64,000 nucleotides of DNA from Auricularia sp. M13. Lineage: Eukaryota > Basidiomycota > Agaricomycetes > Auriculariales > Auriculariaceae. Where the stretch lies: contig CM073193.1 of the NCBI GenBank assembly GCA_037042915.1, positions 8,990,001 through 9,054,000 of the forward strand. Direction: 5' to 3'. Made by a program: the position numbers and the translations under genes. The notes beneath the pieces are model-generated. The model did no database searches, was not told the DNA's origin, and worked only from the letters and a program-made list of their open reading frames with translations. Shown one piece after another: positions 10,392 through 19,876 of the stretch (positions within the stretch are counted from its first letter, which is position 1; every line of letters begins with the position of its first letter).

Positions 10392-12134
10392 CTCATGGGT
10401 TTGGTGCATTTCTGTATCTGATTTAATTGGAACATATTGGATAGTTGTTCTGGCTTCACGAGCACGTAGAAGACATATTAATGCCCTGTATAGGTGTGCA
10501 CATTTATTTCCGAACCATCCATTATCATAGTTTGATGTGCAGCTTACAGTAATGTTTTTAATGACACGCTTAGAGCAAGACTTCAGGTGAAGGATGCAGT
10601 CTATAGGGGCTGATTTTGCAGCCAGTATCAAGGCTAATATATCCCCTTGCTCTTGTAAGTTAAAATTATTTGGAAGACGATTGCTAATGCGTTCAATTGA
10701 GTCAGGCGTTTTCATAGTCCAGGCCGAGGCAACTTTAGAGTCAACACATTTCCTGTTTCGAGCAAATCCTGCGCACCAAACGGTGTATTCCTTTGGGTTT
10801 GCAATTTGAGCCCCTCTGAATGCAGGTTGACCTTGTGCAAGGACGTGTACAGCATGATCATCTTCAGGTATTTGAGTGAATATTCTAAAGGCGTCAGCTA
10901 GGGAGCTGGGCGAAGCAGCAGGGTTAAATGTTATGGCCTTTCCCTGTTCAACGTCTGAGATAGAAGGTTCAATAGTTGGCAGCTGATCAAGATCATTAGC
11001 TGGAGGTCGTTTAAGGGGATTCCATTTTGGTAGAAGGCTATCTAGAATCTTTTTGGCTGCTTTCGCACATCTATGAGGATTATTACAGCTTGTACTGTGC
11101 CTAATTTGGTTGCATTTGCGACATATACAGTTTTTATTGTTCCTGTGCCAATTTGAGTTGAGGATAGATGCTAGGGTATAAGCATCAGAGACTGTTCTGC
11201 ACTTGTGATTATCAAGTAAGCACGCAGTGCTGGCAGATTCCCTTGGTGATTTCTCAAGTGCAAAATGGCCCCATATCGGCAGTTCTCCTTGTACTGATGC
11301 TTCAAGATAGGGGTGTGCGTCTAGTGTTACACCAAATTCTTTTGCTAGTGCGAGCATTTCAGCTAGGTCGCGAGGCAGTTTAGAAGATTTAGTTTTTCTA
11401 GTCTCAACTCCCCAATTTTGTACAAAGGGATTTTCACGTAAGTTAGCGCTCAACTTTTTTTCTTGGGTCTTGAGGACATTTAACCTTAATAGTGCATCGG
11501 CAAGGTTTGTCCACGTAGGTCGAGGTGTCTGTGTCAGGTAGTCGCGAAGCCAAGTCAGGGTGATCGCTTTGTTTCTAGCACGTATATCCAATAGTTGTTT
11601 ACCGCCTTGTCCTATTGGGAGTTGGAGCACATCAAGCGCCACAGGAGGAGGGCCAGATTTATGGTTCCACATGAAGTCACGCACTATTTTGACCACGCGC
11701 TCTTCAATATGCTTAGGCATTCCTTGTGCTTTTGTAAGGAACTGTGTACCGCCTCCCACTACCATTTGTACAATAAGTCTACGCCCTTCTAAAGTGGGTT
11801 GGCTCAAGTTCCAGAGTTTAAGTTTTCTTTCTATCTTTTGTAAAACTGGGAGCCAAGGCGCAGCACCGTCTGCTTTGTTGCCTGGCCATGAACCAAGTAT
11901 ACGAATAGGCTCTCCATCGCTGGTAATGTGAATGTCTATGGGGATGGGTGGTGAAGTAGGAGATAATTGGCGTGTATTTATAAATTGTTGGCGAAAGGTT
12001 GAAGTACCTATGGGCAGAATTTGTGTTTTATTGACATTGAACTTAGCTCCTGAAGCCTTACACCATTGCTTTAATATTTTCTGCATACCAATATAACTGT
12101 CATGTGGATAGGTAAATTGTGGTATCGTCTGCAA
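10392..12134 (-). pseudogene. LINE ORF2: end of RT, connection and RNase H-like region
   Basis: Minus-strand open frame after a frame break near 12110. It begins HDSYIGMQKILKQWCKASG, the segment that follows the RT catalytic motif (NVNKTQILPIG). A long linker follows with LWNLSQPTLEGRRLIVQMVV and DFMWNHKSGPP, typical of fungal LINEs. Near the end, EYTVWCAGFARNRKCVDSKV resembles a diverged RNase H start, though I cannot identify all catalytic acids. The frame runs through the solo LTR site into the C-terminal zinc domain. It forms one polypeptide with the RT part at 12100-13934 in an intact copy. Confidence 0.8.
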
Positions 12135-13934
12135 ATAAAGTAGTGATTAACCTTTCAGCGGCACCTGGAATGTCAAGACCCTTCAGGTTTGACTTGCGCA
12201 GCACCGATGCCAAAGGTTCAATCGCAATGTTGAATAATAAGCATGATAGAGGATCTCCTTGTCTAACGCCTCGGTGAACTGTGAAAGGATCACTTATGAC
12301 ACCATTTATAATTACCACTGTCTCAGCATGCTCGTAGAGCGACTTAACAATATTAATAAAGTGGTTGGGCAGATTAAATTTAGCCGTTGTGCGCCATAAG
12401 TAGTCATGCGCGACCTTGTCATAAGCTTTCTCTTGATCAAGGGCAACGATTATACCATTTTGGTTTGACGCTTCAGCATAGTCTATCATAAGTTTAGTCA
12501 ATTTGATATGGTCAAAAATGCTCCGTCCTTTCATAAATCCAGCTTGGTCGTGATGAATAATGGTGGGAGCGGCCAGGGTAAACTTAAAGGTTAAAGCTTT
12601 AGTAAAAGTCTTATAGTCTGTATTAAGCAAAGTAATTGGACGATAGTTTGCAATGTCGTCTTTAGCATTCTTCTTGTAGATGGGGCACATCCATCCCAAA
12701 GCAAATTTAGTCTCAGGTGCGACTCCATATTTCTCAATATCATTATATACTGTTGTGAGAATTTTGACAATATCACATTTCTTGCGAGTTCCATCGCCGT
12801 TTAGTTGGTCGTGTTTGAATTGTAAATGCAGATGCTTCCATAATTCGTAAGGGAGGCCATCCATGCCTGGCGCCTTACCATTAGCAGAGGTCATGAGTGC
12901 AAGAGCTACATCATCCTCAGTTAGATATTTTGCCAGTTCACTTTTTTCATGCGCAGGTATCTCTGCGTCTATTTGTTGATATATTTGTTGGAAAGCAATT
13001 TCTCGCTCTATAGGATCCGAGCACAGATCCTGATCTTGTAATTCATCATGGTATTTACGAGCAATGTCAGCCATCTCAGATGACTTGTTCATATATTTAG
13101 CAGGGGAGGAGTTGGGTACTTTTAGGCTAAACATAGTGTCACGAGGTTTCCTCTCCTTATTTAAGCCGCTCCAGTATTTACTGATAGTCTCGCCCTGTAG
13201 CGCATTCCTGACGTGTGACTGGATTCGTTGGTTGTCATGTTTCTCTTTAGCCAGCGCTTGGAGTCGATCTTGTAGGACAGCTGCAGATAGAGCTTTTTTT
13301 GTCATCTGACAGGCTTGGATCATTGAGAATTAGATCTAGCTGAATTTTAAGTTCTTTCGCTTTTTGGTCAATTCTAGGAATCACTAACTTAGCACGTTGT
13401 CGTGCGACATGGCACAAATGGGTTTTGAACTTTTGCCACAGTATCTGTGGATTTTTAGAGTTACTGCGAGAGTGTTTACACCGCTCTAGGTCGTCCTCAA
13501 GTTGGAGCGCAGAAGCTTGGATCTCCTTATTGAGGATTTTGTCCTTAATCAAGTATGTAGGCATGACCCAACGCCCTTTGCCAATGTATGGTTGTTTGAG
13601 ATCGATTAGTTCTACAGATACTAATTTGTGATCTGTTATTATTCCTACTTCGTTAATTTTCCAGGCGCGGCATGCATGGTGGATCTCATTAGTGCAGTAG
13701 ATGCGATCGATTCGCGACTGTGATGTGTTGGAGAATTGTTTAAAGGTGTAGGATTTGGTATCAGGGTATGTTTGGCGCCATCCATCTATGAGTTCATATT
13801 TACTGCGGAGTTCATTAAAGGAGTCAGTTTTATCTATTCTATTTAGGTGCGCTGGTAGACGATCAAAGGGTTCTTCTACATGATTGAAGTCACCCAGCAT
13901 GATATCAATTTTAGGCCGGTTGGAAATGAGAATT
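12100..13934 (-). pseudogene. LINE ORF2: endonuclease C-terminal half and reverse transcriptase
   Basis: From 13934 the minus strand gives the second half of an APE-type (EEP) endonuclease: MLGDFNHVEEPFDRLPAH, then SQSRIDRIYC and ITDHKLVSVEL with the conserved Asp-His. An extra A in an A7 run near 13305 shifts the frame into the RT: NGKAPGMDGLPYELWKHL, YRPITLLNTDYK, DQAGFMKGRSIFDH, VALDQEKAYDKV, VHRGVRQGDPLSCLLFN and the catalytic FADDTTIYL. The frame then breaks near 12110. The N-terminal half of the endonuclease is absent. Role: nicks target DNA and copies LINE RNA onto it. Confidence 0.88.
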
Positions 13935-14585
13935 TGTTACCGACGACCTCCGGCAAGTCACCTCAGTGATAGAGTCAAGTTCAAAGTCGGTATCATCAAG
14001 ATTTGAAACATCTCTGCGGTCGTGGGATGTAGGTCCAGAATTGCCAAGTCCACTAGATGCACTGGGAATAGTTTCTGTCGCGTCCTGCAGACCCAGCATC
14101 AGGTCCTGCATCCCACGACGTGCAGGGATAGCTCCACCACCGTACTCTCCAACTCTGTCATCAAGGTTGCAATCGGCGGACAGGTTGCAGTCCTCTCGAG
14201 AGTCGAAGAGGCGCATGCCAGTACCGTCATTCGTCACCGTTGATATTATGTTATTCCGCTGAGTTGTAGATGTGGTGGTTGCCCTGCTCGCTCCCCGGAT
14301 AGCAACCGTCTCCGGACGAGGACAGACATTCCCAGGCTGTCAAGGGAGGACTATGTCCAGCACGCCGACCCAGTAGTATCAGACAGCTACTGGCGGCATG
14401 AGGGACTTCAGCCTCTCGGCACGGCACTTCCAGGCCTAAATAGGCCGCCGCTTGGTGATTTGTGCTGCAGCGTTGGCTTTCCTGTTCTAGCAGTATATTT
14501 GGGCCTCTGCTGTAGGGTCGCATGTCTGATAATGCGAAGAGGATATAAATTGAGTGGGGGTTAAGTACTTTCAAGTTACGCAACA
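13935..14585 (-). repeat. LTR-like block replacing the LINE endonuclease start
   Basis: On the minus strand it begins TGTTGCGTAACTTG and ends GTCGGTAACA, giving TG..CA termini with a short imperfect inverted repeat, and it has TTTATATCC near its start. There is no 5-bp duplication (flanks GAATT and AGTAG). Only 32 nt separate it from the ORF1 stop, while roughly the first half of the endonuclease domain is missing on the other side. It could be a solo LTR produced by recombination between two insertions with loss of the LINE sequence between them. An ORF of 108 codons inside it is not recognised. Confidence 0.4.
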
Positions 14586-14617
14586 AGTAGGAGAACTACA
14601 TTTTTAGAGAGCGACAA

Positions 14618-16096
14618 TCACGAGCGTGGAGATGCATAGGAACCCCGATAAGCGCGGCCCCTGGCAGCACTACCGCCGCGAGCAAATCTGGGAGAAGACG
14701 GGAATTTGGGGGCGGGGGTGATGTCGATCTTGGGTCCAAGCCATCCTGGAACTCTGGGGAGGGGACACATGGGGCGGGTATGAGTGTGGTCTTGGCAAAG
14801 GGAGCAACGGAATTTGTCACGGCTCTGCGCAATACCTTTGCCAAAGTCCGGGTGAACGAACGCCATGTCCACGAACAGGTTACACCACTCGTCATAAGCT
14901 TCGACGGTGGGCGAGGTAGCATAGACAAACCACACACTCTGCTCGTCCTCCGGTCTGTTATGCGAAAGGACAATCTTGTGTTCGACACGGAGCGTGCTGA
15001 ACACCTTCTTGACAGCAGCGTCGGCAGACAAGTCAGGGAAGGCGTCGTGATGGTTGACGATGAAGTTGCGGATGCGCGGAGCGCTCGGTCCAGTCGTGCA
15101 CTCCTGGAGAACACAGCGGTGAACGAGCGTTTTGCCGGTCAGCCCGTCGGGGACGTTCCAGCCGAGAATGCCGGTGACGAAGTCGGTCGTATGGACGAGC
15201 TGGAAGAAGAGTACGGTGACGGGCTCCGTGCAGAGACATTCGAGTTTGAGCAGTGCACGTCGGTTCTCCTCGGTAAGGTTGCGAACGAGGAAAGTGTACG
15301 GGCCAAGCTCGCCGGGAACCAGCTGGACAGGCGGCGATACGAAGACATTGGTGGTGCCTAAGAAGTCGTTGATAACTTTCTGGATGCCGCGCGCAGTGTT
15401 GCCAGCCTGGTCCGGTCGGAAGCTGCGCGGCGAGGCAACGGTGGCGAGTAGGCAAGACGACTTGTTGGCGTCAGCCAGCCACGGAATGCGTGATTCGGGC
15501 GCGATGTTGCGGAGCAGGTCATTGAGACTGACAGCAGTCGGCATCGGGAAGCCATCCTGTGGGCGCGGAGTGGCAACGATCTTGGCGCTGTGCAGGGTGG
15601 GGATCGGCAGAAGCGAGGTGGTCGTCGGCGCAGACGGGGTAGGTAGCCCGGTGGACGTGGTGGCCGAAGTCGGTGGCAGCGCGGCGCCAGTGGCCAACGA
15701 AGCGTTAGGCACGTCTGCGGAGCCTGGGCCCGACGTCAGCCCAGGAGCAGCACCGGCCATCTCAACATCTTGGTTGTCGAGCGGCATGTCGTCGTCGTGC
15801 GTCATGTTTGGGAAATCGTCCCAGAACGGGGGAATGGGAGTCGCGGAGCGCGGCGGAGGCGGCCGGGAGAGGTACCAAATGAGGGCAATGTCGCGTTTGA
15901 AGTGGTCGAATCCGCCCGGCCAACCGTATCGGCAAACGTAGGCGGGTGTAGCGAGTGTGGCAGGGAAGACGGCTTTTCCGAGGTTATAATACGGGTCTGT
16001 GTCCTGAACGGAAGGAAGAGGCTGGGAACGGGGATTACGCGTCGTGGGACAGCAGTGGAAGTAGGATGAGAGCAAGGGACGCGCGGCAGCCAGCAA
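14618..16096 (-). CDS. LINE ORF1 (Gag-like RNA-binding protein)
   Basis: An uninterrupted 492-codon frame on the minus strand, the first ORF of the LINE. The N-terminal half is Pro/Ser/Thr-rich and low in complexity. The C-terminal half has a folded region (GPYTFLVRNLTEENRRALLK, GWNVPDGLTGKTLVHRCVL) and ends with a Cys/His cluster, FRCSLCQDHTHTRPMCPLPR, close to the zinc motif in ORF1 of basidiomycete Tad-like LINEs. A Gly/Arg/Ser-rich basic tail follows. It would coat LINE RNA. The start chosen is the first Met of the open frame, about 400 nt from the LINE 5' end. No frame break was seen. Confidence 0.8.
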   Translation of the reverse strand: MLAAARPLLSSYFHCCPTTRNPRSQPLPSVQDTDPYYNLGKAVFPATLATPAYVCRYGWPGGFDHFKRDIALIWYLSRPPPPRSATPIPPFWDDFPNMTHDDDMPLDNQDVEMAGAAPGLTSGPGSADVPNASLATGAALPPTSATTSTGLPTPSAPTTTSLLPIPTLHSAKIVATPRPQDGFPMPTAVSLNDLLRNIAPESRIPWLADANKSSCLLATVASPRSFRPDQAGNTARGIQKVINDFLGTTNVFVSPPVQLVPGELGPYTFLVRNLTEENRRALLKLECLCTEPVTVLFFQLVHTTDFVTGILGWNVPDGLTGKTLVHRCVLQECTTGPSAPRIRNFIVNHHDAFPDLSADAAVKKVFSTLRVEHKIVLSHNRPEDEQSVWFVYATSPTVEAYDEWCNLFVDMAFVHPDFGKGIAQSRDKFRCSLCQDHTHTRPMCPLPRVPGWLGPKIDITPAPKFPSSPRFARGGSAARGRAYRGSYASPRS

Positions 16097-16497
16097 GTAT
16101 GGCCCGAGATTTTCGGGGAATGTTCTGGAACTATGACGTCATCATGTGCTGACGTGGCCTTTCCTCGTCGCGGTGCACGATGTGGACGACCAATAGGTTA
16201 GCTGCAGCGATATACATGCTGGGAGCATCTTGCCAGACCAGCAGGTCTCTATGCACGTCGTTTGGACGGGTGTTGAGGTGTTGGTCATGCAATAGTCAAT
16301 GGAGCCATTGGAGGGAAGCCGTGCTCGGGCATTGCTGTGGCATTGACGGCGTTCTGTAGCTCCAAAACAGCGCAAAGCACCTTGTATTGATACTATGCAG
16401 AGGTAAGGACAATAAGTGGCCGTAAACGGCGCAGCGCGCAACGCGCATAGTGCCAAAGGCACTGCGGACATGATGGTCCGGGGGCAAGAACCCCCCC
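16097..16497 (-). other. LINE 5' untranslated region
   Basis: This is the interval between the LINE 5' end, set by the target duplication at 16498-16512, and the ORF1 start. The minus strand begins with a short G-run followed by TTCTTGCCCCCGG. Frames are open by chance in places, but no product is recognised. It probably holds the internal promoter expected of a full-length LINE; no specific element can be shown. Confidence 0.6.
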
Positions 16498-16512
16498 AAG
16501 GAAGTAGGTTTC
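16498..16512. repeat. Right 15-bp target-site duplication of the first LINE
   Basis: AAGGAAGTAGGTTTC, identical to 8061-8075. It lies within the Gag codons for ETYFL, read on the minus strand. Confidence 0.9.
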
Positions 16513-17385
16513 GCAGTCGATGAGGAATCCGTGAAGTTTGTTGGCGTTTTCGCCGTCGAATTTGTCGGGTTTGGCGGCGTCGATGCGAGAGCCGCTGTCG
16601 CGGTCGACGAAGTAGACACGAGGGACGTTGTCATGTTGATCGTGGAATTGTCGTTCGCGATCGACGTCCGAGTCATAGCCGTCCGACGGAGGGTCGAAAG
16701 GAGGTCCCGGAGGACCTGGAGGATCGTTACCGCCACCACCGCCCCCACCGCCGCCACCTCCGGGAGGAGGGTGCGAGCCGTGCGAGTGGTGCGAGTGGTG
16801 CGAGTGGTGCGACGAGGGCGAGGGAGCACCTCGATGACCACCACCACCACCGCCGCCTCCGCCTCCACCGCCGCCACCTCCGCCACCCCCGCCGCCACGC
16901 CGAGGCGTGTTAGGGGTGCCGGATGGGAAGAAGCCGCAGAACGACGAGGAGTGCTGCGAAAGACGAGGAGTCGAGCGAGAGCCGGTGTACGGGACGAGCG
17001 CGAGAGGGTGTCGAGAGCCGAGCGAGTGAGTCGAGGGATGCGAAGGCGATCGCGTCGTGCGACTTGAGGGAGGGTAGGAACCGCTCGGGTCCGCGCGTAG
17101 TGTGGACTGGGCCGGCGAGAAACGCGAGCTGTGAAGTGAGCCGGAGAGAGTGTGTTGCAAGAGGATTTCGTCATCATTGCTCGGCGGCTGCGAGTGCCAA
17201 GATGATCCGAAGCGGCTAGTGCCCGACATCGAGACTGATGGCGAAGGCGTAGCCGGCTGAGGAGGTTGTTGGTCGCGAAGACGAGCCTGACGACGAGCTT
17301 CGCGAAGGATAGCGTCGGGGGAGTCGAGTAGGGGATGAGGTTCTTCTTGGTTTCTTCTGAGATTCTGTCGAGTCCCAAAGGCCAT
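16513..17385 (-). pseudogene. Family-A Ty3/gypsy Gag, N-terminal part
   Basis: The minus-strand frame starts MAFGTRQNLRRNQEEPHP 33 nt downstream of the 5' LTR, runs through a Ser/Pro/His-rich region with two long Gly runs (about 16735-16905), and reaches the capsid domain start AAKPDKFDGENANKLHGFL, DCETYFL. There the LINE interrupts it; the continuation is at 8075. The N-terminus is nearly identical to the fragment at 18570-18755, on the opposite strand. Role: structural protein of the virus-like particle. It is inactive because of the LINE. Confidence 0.85.
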
Positions 17386-17404
17386 ACAACTCGAGCTCCG
17401 CTCG

Positions 17405-17415
17405 AGTTACGAAAT
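17405..17415 (-). promoter_or_regulatory. Family-A primer-binding site, complementary to its own LTR
   Basis: ATTTCGTAACT on the minus strand, 2 nt after the LTR end. It is the exact reverse complement of AGTTACGAAAT in the LTR, located where transcription should start. It does not begin with TGG, the usual mark of a tRNA-primed site. Confidence 0.7.
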
Positions 17416-17417
17416 GT

Positions 17418-18113
17418 TGTTAAGCCTGCTGTGCCTTGGGGGTTTGGTTGCAAGGATAGTCGAACGTCTGGGCAGCCTTCGGTGCGTTATTGAGCACACC
17501 GGCTACGTCGAGTAGCACGACCGAAGGGACCACGAGCAACAGAGGACTCAGACGAGTAAGTCGGGCGAGGGAAGAACCCAGAGGCGAAGTCGAGAGAGAG
17601 AGATAGAGTGTGCGAGGGGCACGACTATGTCGATTTCGTAACTGGGGAGCTATATACAAAGTCGAGGGTCTTTTATACCTGGGGAGGTGATCCGATGTAA
17701 TCGGAGTGTATCCTAGAGACGAAGGAGAGAGGCCTCAGATCAATAGAGATCTTTGTCATCAGCCGATAGGATGAGTAAGAGCGAGTGGGTAAGGTATCGG
17801 GGGATCGGACGAATGACGAGAGGCGAATGACTAAGGCGAGTGGAGCGAACCAGATATGAACACTATCGATACAGTAGAGACAAGGCAAGTTAGGTGAATG
17901 TATGCGAGTAAGGAGAGAAGCTAGAGATGAGAGGGAGAGGTCTAGAGGTAGAGGACGATGAGGAGAACATATCCCAAGCATATGAACACGAGGGGAGATA
18001 AGCCGGGTATTCGGGAGCTTGGCCGAGTTGACCGAGTTGGCCGAATGACGTAGAGTGACGCCGAGTGATGCCGAGAGCACGTGGGGTCCGCGGACCGGGG
18101 CACGGGCGTAACA
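17418..18113 (-). repeat. Family-A 5' LTR (696 bp), minus orientation
   Basis: On the minus strand it starts TGTTACGCCC and ends GGCTTAACA. A TATA box (plus 17671-17677) lies about 30 nt upstream of AGTTACGAAAT (plus 17633-17643). The gag gene follows at 17385. The right edge abuts a truncated, oppositely oriented LTR of the same family. Compare the family-A LTR at 61014-61737, which is 28 bp longer. Confidence 0.85.
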
Positions 18114-18537
18114 CTCTCGTCATTGACCCGATCCCCCGATACCTTACTCACTTGCTCTTACTCATCCTATCGGCCGATGATGAAGATCTCTATTGATCTG
18201 AGGCTCCCTCTCCTTCGTCTCTAGGATATACTCCGATTACATCGGATCACCTCCCCAGGTATAAAAGACCCTCGATTTTGTATCTAGCTCCCCAGTTACG
18301 AAATCGACATAGTCGTGCCCCTCGCACACTCTATCCCTCTTTGCCTCTGGGTTCTTCCCTCGCCCGATCTACTCGTCTGAGTTCTCTGTTGCTCGCGGTC
18401 CCCTCGGTCGTGCTACTTGACGTAGCCGGTGTGCTCAATAACGCACCGAAGGCTCTAGTTGTTCGTTCAAGTGTTCTCTGCGCCCGGACGTTCGACTATC
18501 CTTGCAACCAAAACCCCAAGGCACAGCAGGCTTAACA
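18114..18537 (+). repeat. Family-A LTR, 5'-truncated, plus orientation
   Basis: It corresponds to the last ~430 bp of the family-A LTR (compare 61302-61737) and ends GGCTTAACA. TATAAAA lies at 18260-18266 and AGTTACGAAAT at 18294-18304. A gag start follows at 18570. Its missing 5' part was probably separated when the opposed copy (17418-18113) inserted into it, because the junction at 18113/18114 is abrupt and lies at an LTR-internal sequence. Confidence 0.85.
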
Positions 18538-18539
18538 GT

Positions 18540-18550
18540 ATTTCGTAACT
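18540..18550 (+). promoter_or_regulatory. Family-A primer-binding site, plus-strand copy
   Basis: ATTTCGTAACT begins 2 nt after the LTR end and is the exact reverse complement of 18294-18304 within the LTR. This is the same arrangement as in the opposed copy. Confidence 0.7.
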
Positions 18551-18569
18551 AGAGCTCTGCTCGAGTTGC

Positions 18570-18755
18570 ATGGCCTTTGGGACTCGACAGAATCTCAGAA
18601 GAAACCAAGAAGAACCTCATCCTCTACTCAACTCCCCCGACGCTATCCTTCGCGAAGCTCGTCGTCAGGCTCGTCTTCGCAACCAACAACCTCCTCAGCC
18701 GGCTACACCTTCGCCATCAGTCTCGATGTCAGGCACTAGCCACTTCGGATCATCT
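18570..18755 (+). pseudogene. Family-A Gag N-terminal fragment
   Basis: The frame starts MAFGTRQNLRRNQEEPHP and matches the opposed copy (17385 leftwards) residue by residue with few changes as far as SGTSHFGSS. Homology stops at 18755, where an unrelated LTR-like sequence begins. Only about 60 codons remain. Confidence 0.85.
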
Positions 18756-19251
18756 CTGTCTGTTCTGATATGTTCCGATTATCTCCGCTCCACATTCCTT
18801 CTTATTCTATCTTATTCGCTCCGCTCTATCTTGTTCTATCGCATTCCATACTACGTCACTCCATTGCGTCATCTCCGCATCTTTGTAATCTGTTGCGTCA
18901 CCTCCGCACCCTGTTCTGAGATTCACTTCTGCGCTAGTATAAATAGCTCCCATCTACTTGTACTGTACCTCAGTTTCAAAATCAAGCTCGATCCTCTCCT
19001 ACACTCTAATCCGACCTCTGCTCTCAGCTAAGCCCTGCCACCGACCTCCGCTCTACTCTGACCCTCGGACTTGCCCCTGGAGCACGCCACTCTGCTGGTC
19101 GAGCTCCGCCCTTTTCCGCATCGCTGGCCCTGACCTTACACTCGCGCATGCCAGTGTGTTCAATAGCGCACCGTGGTCCGCTGTGTCCGTGCTTAGTTCC
19201 GAAGTGGGCTCCGCGGATCTCTCCGTGATCCAAGAGGGCATGATCGTAACA
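18756..19251 (+). repeat. LTR-like sequence related to 41640-41800
   Basis: The block ends TGATCGTAACA and has TATAAATA at about 18939. Part of it (about 19027-19150, with GGAGCACGCC, CCGCATCGCTGGCCCTGACC) is homologous to the minus strand at about 41650-41795. The left edge near TGTTCTG at 18761 or TGTCTG at 18757 is unclear, and no convincing 5-bp duplication was found. Confidence 0.5.
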
Positions 19252-19620
19252 CCTCTGCTTGAAACCCGATATAAGCAATTGTATTACATCCAGTGCTACA
19301 GTCTGCAATCTACTTTGCCACTGACCCTCTTCCTCGTCCTCTAAGTTCTACCTCCAAAGCTTGTCCAACATTTCTGAGCTTTGACTTCCAGGCTCTGGAA
19401 GTCCAGCCAACATTGTCCTTTGTCCAGTCCAGCTCTGTCATCCAGATCTGGACAAGAATTTCCCTCCACAGGACAGCACTGGAGGCCCTGTCAATTGATC
19501 TGGTCATAGGCTTTAACAGTGGTGAGTGAACTTGTCAAAAAATATCTTATTTTGCAGACATTGATGTCATTTTAATCACTGATCACAAGCTGGCCTCTCA
19601 GATGCCCACCAAGTGCTTTC
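19252..19620. other. No gene recognised
   Basis: Mixed sequence between the LTR-like block and a mini-element. A GT..AG pair near 19521-19556 could be an intron, and the interval might hold the 5' part of the TET/JBP-like gene that resumes at 19877, but no family motif is visible. Confidence 0.3.
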
Positions 19621-19876
19621 ACAGCACAACTGTTCCAAATTGGAATTCAATTAGTTGAATTCCAATTTGGGACTGCAGTTGCAATATTTAAAGGCGGACC
19701 CTATTCCAACTATGTTGTCATTGCTTGGAAGAACTCTGATTCCAAAACCTGTGAGTTGGAATTCCAACCAGTTCCAACTGTCAAAAACTGTCCAAAGGGT
19801 ACTAGCAGTCATTTCCATCCATGTTCCAATTTGGAACTGGAATTCCAATTGGAACCATGGGGCACAGTGACTAACA
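19621..19876 (+). repeat. GGAATTCC-rich mini-element, copy 2
   Basis: Shares its left end (ACAGCACAACTGT) and right half (from AACTGTCAAAAACTGTCC to GGGGCACAGTGACT) with the copy at 2723-2994, but has a different central segment. The right end is CACAGTGACTAACAG. It cuts directly into the coding frame of the dioxygenase fragment that follows. Confidence 0.7.

Larger units (their letters stand above)
8076..16497 (-). mobile_element. Full-length Tad-like LINE (non-LTR retrotransposon) with nested insertions
   Basis: The element lies on the minus strand: 5' UTR from 16497, ORF1 16096-14618, ORF2 pieces from about 13934 to 8241, a 3' UTR and an A-rich tail at 8100-8076. A perfect 15-bp target duplication flanks it. 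Inside ORF2 are a solo LTR (9626-10386) and a 486-bp MITE (8318-8803), each with its own target duplication. An LTR-like block (13935-14585) replaces the start of the endonuclease. ORF2 has two further frame breaks, near 13305 (an A7 run) and near 12110. It was inserted into the gag of a family-A Ty3 element. Autonomous when intact; dead here. Confidence 0.88.

Noticed and set aside
16735-16905. Tandem CCG/CCA repeat as a separate regulatory repeat
   Set aside because: It encodes the Gly runs of the family-A Gag in frame and needs no other explanation.
18756-19257. CTCTG near 18754 and 19253 as a target duplication
   Set aside because: Using it would give element ends TC..AC instead of TG..CA, so I treat the match as chance.
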